Source: Candidatus Njordarchaeota archaeon
GTDB taxonomy: Archaea > Thermoproteota > JANJXX01 > Panguiarchaeales > Panguiarchaeaceae
DNA: 13,739 nt
Direction: 5' to 3'
Assembly (NCBI GenBank): GCA_029855985.1
Contig: JAGSHR010000203.1
Coordinates: 1-13,739 of the forward strand
Of the stretch, positions 13,082 to 13,739 are shown piece by piece. A program made the translations under genes and the position numbers. Under the pieces are notes generated by a model. That model saw only the letters and a program-made list of their open reading frames with translations. It did no database searches and had not been told where the DNA came from. Every line of letters starts with the position of its first letter. Within the stretch, counting starts at the first letter, position 1.

Positions 13082-13612
13082 TCACTCACGCCTTCTTCTC
13101 CTAAGAGAAAAAAGAAAGGGAGTTCTCCTCATATACTCAACATACTCATCGCCAAACCTAGCGATAAGCTCCCTCTCCTCAAACACCTTATTATAAACAA
13201 AGAGAACAGAGAAACCAACAACCGTCACCAAAATATAAGAAACAGAGCCAAGAAAAACACCAATACCAATATAGAAAATCATGTTACCCAACGCCATGGG
13301 ATTCCTTGAAAACCTATAGGGCCCCTCAGTCACCAAGCGAACAGGTGGCAAAAAAGCCGCAGGTGTCCCACCACCATATCTATACTGAGCGTACACAGAC
13401 CAAAAAGATAAAAACCAACCAGAAGCACCTATGATGAAACCAACAATAAAATTCACAGGAAACCAGTAAAAACTAGGAAAGCCAAAAACTTCATCTAAGA
13501 ATCCAGACACATAAAATATTAGCAAAGGCAAAATAAAGAAGAAAAGCGCGGAACCCACAAACAATACCAAAAAAACCTTCCATCGAGGATAAGGACTCCT
13601 AACAGAACACAA
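13082..13612 (-). CDS. Membrane methyltransferase of the ICMT/PEMT type
   Basis: This 176-residue protein belongs to the small integral-membrane methyltransferases that use S-adenosylmethionine on isoprenylcysteine or phospholipid head groups. It has four hydrophobic stretches (about 12-36, 48-71, 107-122, 123-140). The family signature follows the second: GPYRFSRNPMALG (97-109), where many members have RHP instead of RNP. Towards the end is EERELIARFGDEYVEYMRRTP (145-165), matching the conserved E-E-x-x-L-x-x-x-F-G-x-x-Y-x-x-Y block of the family. A basic tail (RRRRR) closes the protein. The substrate is unknown; archaea lack classical prenylated CaaX proteins, so a lipid or another small acceptor is possible. 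The start is TTG 13612, chosen because GGGGGTG lies 6 bases upstream on the coding strand. It converges on the coiled-coil gene. Confidence 0.87.
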   Translation of the reverse strand: MCSVRSPYPRWKVFLVLFVGSALFFFILPLLIFYVSGFLDEVFGFPSFYWFPVNFIVGFIIGASGWFLSFWSVYAQYRYGGGTPAAFLPPVRLVTEGPYRFSRNPMALGNMIFYIGIGVFLGSVSYILVTVVGFSVLFVYNKVFEERELIARFGDEYVEYMRRTPFLFSLRRRRRE

Positions 13613-13625
13613 ACACTACACCCCC

Positions 13626-13739
13626 AAACTCACAACTAAAAAATAGGAAACAAGAAATACACGATAAAAAACAAACAACTCTAACAAAAACAATAGAAAC
13701 AATCAGATACCACTATCTCTCCCAACTTTAGAACATAAC
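13626..13739. other. A/C-rich right edge without a recognised gene
   Basis: This is the upstream region of the methyltransferase gene. I see no RNA gene or credible reading frame. The composition is strikingly skewed: from 13621 to 13739 I count A 63, C 31, T 18 and G 7 on the plus strand. Confidence 0.5.

Overview
The window is from an archaeon, most likely a thermophilic TACK-type (Thermoproteota-like) lineage that I cannot place more precisely. Support: an archaeal-type SRP RNA about 68% GC in a sampled 60 bases although the surrounding genes are clearly AT-rich; archaeal information-processing genes (aEF-1 beta end, FAU-1, TFE, archaeal SecY, archaeal DnaG, XPD-type Fe-S helicase); TATA-like boxes instead of bacterial promoters; Shine-Dalgarno motifs of the GGTGA/GGAGG kind; and many TTG starts (6 of the 13 genes whose start lies in the window). 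No tRNA, rRNA, insertion sequence or CRISPR array was seen.

Left part (1-3849). The 3' end of an aEF-1 beta gene is followed by a complete SRP (7S) RNA gene with its own TATA box. Directly behind it is an unrecognised acidic-tailed protein with a possible ribbon-helix-helix N-terminus. It converges on FAU-1, a ribonuclease/AU-binding protein that lies in a minus-strand group tfe - C/D box sRNA - fau-1. The sRNA (62 nt, boxes C, D', C', D all recognisable, both guides 12 to 14 nt) sits in the tfe-fau-1 spacer and is the best otherwise hidden feature. A small orphan protein is divergent from tfe.

Middle (4050-9768). secY stands alone. Next comes a two-gene operon: a membrane-anchored, transglutaminase-fold protein that appears to have lost all catalytic residues, followed 13 bp later by a short Roadblock/LC7 protein resembling the dynein light chain type. 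Then come dnaG, with inverted repeats in its leader, and a second, different Roadblock/LC7 protein preceded by a possible 11-codon leader ORF in the same frame, separated from it by TAG.

Right part (9836-13739). A minus-strand pair encodes an XPD/Rad3 helicase and, translationally coupled, a two-TM protein with a possible PH-like cytoplasmic domain. Divergent from xpd is a coiled-coil/proline-rich protein of unknown function, which converges on a small membrane methyltransferase of the ICMT/PEMT type. Over this last part the plus strand is strongly A/C-rich whichever strand is coding, unlike sampled lines at the left.

Themes: protein targeting (SRP RNA, SecY), RNA metabolism (FAU-1, C/D sRNA, DnaG, which in archaea also associates with the exosome), transcription and repair (TFE, XPD), and two Roadblock proteins without an adjacent small GTPase. 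The points most worth follow-up are the sRNA, a deviation in the nearly universal SRP54-binding loop of the SRP RNA, and the pseudo-transglutaminase/Roadblock operon.
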